Notes under the pieces: generated by a model
What the model was told of the DNA's origin: nothing
What the model saw: only the letters and a program-made list of their open reading frames with translations
Database searches by the model: none
Assembly (NCBI GenBank): GCA_002298695.1
Contig: DBLB01000083.1
Coordinates: 1-8,907 of the forward strand
Source: Clostridiales bacterium UBA735
GTDB lineage: Bacteria; Bacillota; Clostridia; Oscillospirales; Oscillospiraceae
Reading direction: 5' to 3'
DNA length: 8,907 nucleotides
Part shown: positions 6,836-8,907 of the stretch, piece by piece
Layout of the letters: every line of letters starts with the position of its first letter
Numbering within the stretch: the first letter of the stretch is position 1
Made by a program: the position numbers and the translations under genes

Positions 6836-7732
6836 GTGCTGCTTTTGACAAATGAAGCGGCCGATACCGCGACCAGTGCCGTGACAGAAGCGGCCAGCGC
6901 CGTCGGCGCAGCGCTCGAAGACGGAACTGCCTCCACGGTCAGCTTCTTTCAGAAACTGTTCGGCGGTTTTTCGTGGTCCAAGCTGATCTCGGCAGCCATT
7001 CTTCTGATCGTCTGCGGCATCCTTATAAAGCTGCTGCTCAAAGCGACTGACCGGATGCTCTGCCGCTCCCGGCTGGACCCGGCCGTGCATCCGTTCGTCC
7101 GGACGATCGTAAAGCTGGTGCTGCTGTTCATCGCGATCATGCTCGTAGCCGGGACGCTCGGCGTGGATACTTCTTCCCTGCTGGCGCTGCTGAGTGTGGC
7201 AGGTCTTGCCGTGTCGCTGGCGCTGCAAAATCTGCTGGCCAACATGGCAAGCGCCGTCATCCTGCTCACAACGAAGCCGTTCCAGATCGGCCACTTCATC
7301 GAGCTGGACGGCGTGAGCGGCACCGTGGTCAAGATCGGCGCGATCTGCACCGACATCCAGACGCTCGACAACCAGCTGGCGCACATCCCGAACAGCCAGA
7401 TCACAGGCTCGCGCGTCACGAATTACACCGCAAGCGAAAAGCGCCGTCTCGTTTTTCACATCTCCGCTTCCTACGACGCGCCCATCGAAACCGTCAAGGC
7501 CGCCCTGCTCCGCGCGGCGGAGCATCCCCTCCGGCTGCCCGACGCGCCTATCGCGCGTGTGTCCGAATATGGCGACAGCGCCATTGGCTATGTACTTTAC
7601 GTTTGGATCCATCCCAAAGATTATATGGATGTCTACTACGACGTGCTGGAAAACGTCAAGCGTGAGTTTGACGCAGCCGGGATCGAAATGACCTATCCCC
7701 ACATCAACGTTCATACAATCCAACAAAATTAG
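6836..7732 (+). CDS. mscS: Small-conductance mechanosensitive channel, MscS family
   Basis: 298 residues, close to E. coli MscS (286). A homoheptameric inner-membrane channel that opens under membrane tension and releases solutes during hypo-osmotic shock. An Ala-rich N-terminal segment (1-47) is followed by TM1 (48-69), TM2 (about 90-110) and the pore-lining TM3 (about 115-145), which contains GLAVSLALQNLLANMASAV (123-141), the Gly/Ala-rich packing pattern of the family. PFQIGHFIEL (148-157) begins the cytoplasmic beta domain, and the alpha/beta vestibule domain runs to about 290. Translation starts at a GTG directly after the ftsH TAA, with no base between them. GGAGGA (6823-6828), inside the last ftsH codons and seven bases away, fixes the start and points to translational coupling. 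A terminator follows immediately. Confidence 0.93.
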   Translation: MLLLTNEAADTATSAVTEAASAVGAALEDGTASTVSFFQKLFGGFSWSKLISAAILLIVCGILIKLLLKATDRMLCRSRLDPAVHPFVRTIVKLVLLFIAIMLVAGTLGVDTSSLLALLSVAGLAVSLALQNLLANMASAVILLTTKPFQIGHFIELDGVSGTVVKIGAICTDIQTLDNQLAHIPNSQITGSRVTNYTASEKRRLVFHISASYDAPIETVKAALLRAAEHPLRLPDAPIARVSEYGDSAIGYVLYVWIHPKDYMDVYYDVLENVKREFDAAGIEMTYPHINVHTIQQN

Positions 7733-7734
7733 TC

Positions 7735-7771
7735 AAAAACGGAACTGTTTTTCGAACAGTTCCGTTTTTTT
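7735..7771 (+). terminator. Intrinsic terminator of the ftsH-mscS operon
   Basis: AAAAACGGAACTGTT (7735-7749) pairs perfectly with AACAGTTCCGTTTTT (7755-7769) around a five-base loop, and the T-run continues to 7771. It starts two bases after the mscS stop. The A-run on the 5' side would allow some function from the other strand, but no gene points that way here. Confidence 0.93.
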
Positions 7772-7826
7772 CCTACCTTTCACGGAAATTCGTACAAAAA
7801 TATCGATTATTTTCAGGCTGTTTCGG

Positions 7827-7855
7827 TTGACTTTTTGGGGCCTGCTTGGTAGAAT
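7827..7855 (+). promoter_or_regulatory. Promoter of cooS
   Basis: TTGACT (-35, 7827-7832), a 17-base spacer and TAGAAT (-10, 7850-7855): nearly full sigma-A consensus. It lies after the mscS terminator, so cooS is an independent unit. Predicted start is near 7862. The 55 bases between terminator and promoter (7772-7826) are AT-rich; I recognise no operator there. Confidence 0.75.
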
Positions 7856-7861
7856 AAACGC

Positions 7862-8013
7862 AAGCTGTATTCGGCGCATTTCGTCATCTTTCGGTTTCAG
7901 GTGACAGGTGCGTCTTATCGGTCTGTCCGGCGCGTTTGCCGGCATACCCGCCACCCTCATTCGGGGGCCTCCGCCCCCGGCACGAAGAACGATTTTAGGA
8001 GGATACATCATCG
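7862..8013 (+). promoter_or_regulatory. Hairpin-rich 5' leader of cooS
   Basis: About 150 untranslated bases. Stem 1 is CCGGC (7927-7931) with GCCGG (7938-7942). Stem 2 is CGGGGGC (7962-7968) with GCCCCCG (7973-7979), loop CTCC. An alternative pairs TGCCGG (7937-7942) with CCGGCA (7977-7982), which would break stem 1 and the outer base pairs of stem 2. A weaker stem, GTCATC with GGTGAC, lies nearer the 5' end. No T-run follows, so any control would be translational or through RNA stability. The AGGAGG site is at 7997-8002. No known riboswitch class was recognised. Confidence 0.4.
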
Positions 8014-8907
8014 ATGGATTGGGATCGCTTAATCACAATTGAACAGATGGAAGAAGCGACGAACGAATTGCTTGAAACCGGCAAGAAGGTCGGCGCAGAT
8101 TCCTGGCAGCAGCGCGTCAAAAATCAGACGCCGCACTGCGGCTTCGGCGAAGCCGGCACCTGCTGCCGCATTTGCTCCATGGGCCCGTGCCGCATCACAC
8201 CGAAGGCGCCGCGCGGCATCTGCGGCTGCGACGTACACGGCATTGTCGGCCGTAACTACCTGCGCTTCACCGCGGGCGGCGCAGCCACGCACTCCGACCA
8301 TGGCCGTCAGATCTGCCACACGCTCTATCAGGCGAAGGATGGCGGCTCTTACCAGGTCAAGGATCCGGAAAAGCTCCTGAAGATCGCCCACGAGTGGGGC
8401 ATCGAGACCGAAGGCAAGGACCTCTACGATCTGGCGCACGAAGTTGCCGAGACCGGTCTGCTGGAATACGGTAAGCCGTTCGGCGTGCAGCGCTTCCTGA
8501 AGCGCGCGCCGGAGCACACGCAGGAGCTCTGGCACAAGGCCGGCATCGAGCCGCGCGCGATCGACCGCGAGGTCTCGCAGTCGATGCACATGACGCACAT
8601 GGGCTGTTCCTCGCTGCCCGAGGCGCTGATCAAGCAGTCTCTGCGCGCGGGCATGTCCGACGGCTGGGGCGGCTCCATGATGGGCACCGAGTTCTCCGAC
8701 ATCCTGTTCGGCACGCCGAAGCCCGTTGACACCACGGCCAACATCGGCGTCATGGAAAAGGACATGGTCAACATCGTCGTCCACGGCCACGACCCGTCGC
8801 TGTCCGAAATGATCGTCATGTACTCTCAGGATCCCGAGATGGTCGCTCTCGCGAAGGAAAACGGCGCGAAGGGCATCAACATCTGCGGCGTCTGCTGCAC
8901 GGGCAAC
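8014..8907 (+). CDS. cooS: Anaerobic Ni-Fe carbon monoxide dehydrogenase catalytic subunit, N-terminal part
   Basis: Partial gene: 298 residues are visible of an expected 620-640; the rest lies beyond the right edge. It catalyses reversible oxidation of CO to CO2 at a Ni-Fe-S cluster, in the cytoplasm. The N-terminal motif CGFGEAGTCC (42-51) followed by RICSMGPCRI (52-61) carries the cysteines for clusters D and B: Cys42 and 50, then Cys51, 54, 59 and probably Cys70 in GICG. DGWGGSMMGTEFSDILFGTP (216-235) is the conserved core, HGH (257-259) should supply the His ligand of cluster C, and CCTGN (294-298) at the edge carries a cluster C cysteine. The ATG has AGGAGG 11 bases upstream, a slightly long gap. 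Residue 72 is an extra Cys (GICGC), where most copies as I recall have a small residue. Downstream genes would show whether this is acetyl-CoA synthase-linked (Wood-Ljungdahl) or a stand-alone CODH. Confidence 0.95.
   Translation, partial: MDWDRLITIEQMEEATNELLETGKKVGADSWQQRVKNQTPHCGFGEAGTCCRICSMGPCRITPKAPRGICGCDVHGIVGRNYLRFTAGGAATHSDHGRQICHTLYQAKDGGSYQVKDPEKLLKIAHEWGIETEGKDLYDLAHEVAETGLLEYGKPFGVQRFLKRAPEHTQELWHKAGIEPRAIDREVSQSMHMTHMGCSSLPEALIKQSLRAGMSDGWGGSMMGTEFSDILFGTPKPVDTTANIGVMEKDMVNIVVHGHDPSLSEMIVMYSQDPEMVALAKENGAKGINICGVCCTGN

Noticed and set aside
7733..8011. 92-codon minus-strand frame between mscS and cooS
   Set aside because: It covers the terminator, promoter and leader, and its product has no recognisable feature.

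Overview
The window looks like chromosomal DNA from a GC-rich member of the Clostridia, most probably Oscillospirales. This is inferred from strong Shine-Dalgarno sites (AGGAGG, GGAGG), consensus sigma-A promoters, high GC coding DNA with AT-rich spacers, a carbon monoxide dehydrogenase of strict anaerobes, and clostridial-type FtsH and EF-G paralogue proteins. There is no phage, transposase, CRISPR, tRNA or rRNA signature.

The left half (1-4623) is read from the minus strand. In transcription order it holds pcp (pyroglutamyl-peptidase I), rlmB (23S rRNA 2'-O-methyltransferase), a 136-base spacer packed with perfect palindromes, a large membrane protein that looks like a P1B-type ATPase stripped of its catalytic motifs, and the start of an EF-G-like translational GTPase that runs off the left edge behind its own promoter. 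pcp and rlmB form a short operon.

The spacer at 4624-4837 is a divergent promoter region. From it the plus strand carries ftsH (membrane AAA+ zinc protease) and mscS (small mechanosensitive channel). The mscS GTG start follows the ftsH stop directly, and the pair ends at a strong intrinsic terminator. A separate near-consensus promoter then drives cooS (Ni-Fe carbon monoxide dehydrogenase) through a hairpin-rich leader of about 150 bases. cooS runs off the right edge after 298 codons.

The genes do not form one pathway. They are translation and RNA maintenance, peptide turnover, membrane quality control and osmotic protection, and the beginning of a CO or Wood-Ljungdahl unit. The parts most worth a second look are the P-type ATPase-like pseudoenzyme (829-3033) and the back-to-back palindrome block (3013-3091) that contains its first possible start codon. 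The cooS leader, with alternative pairings, is a weaker third candidate.
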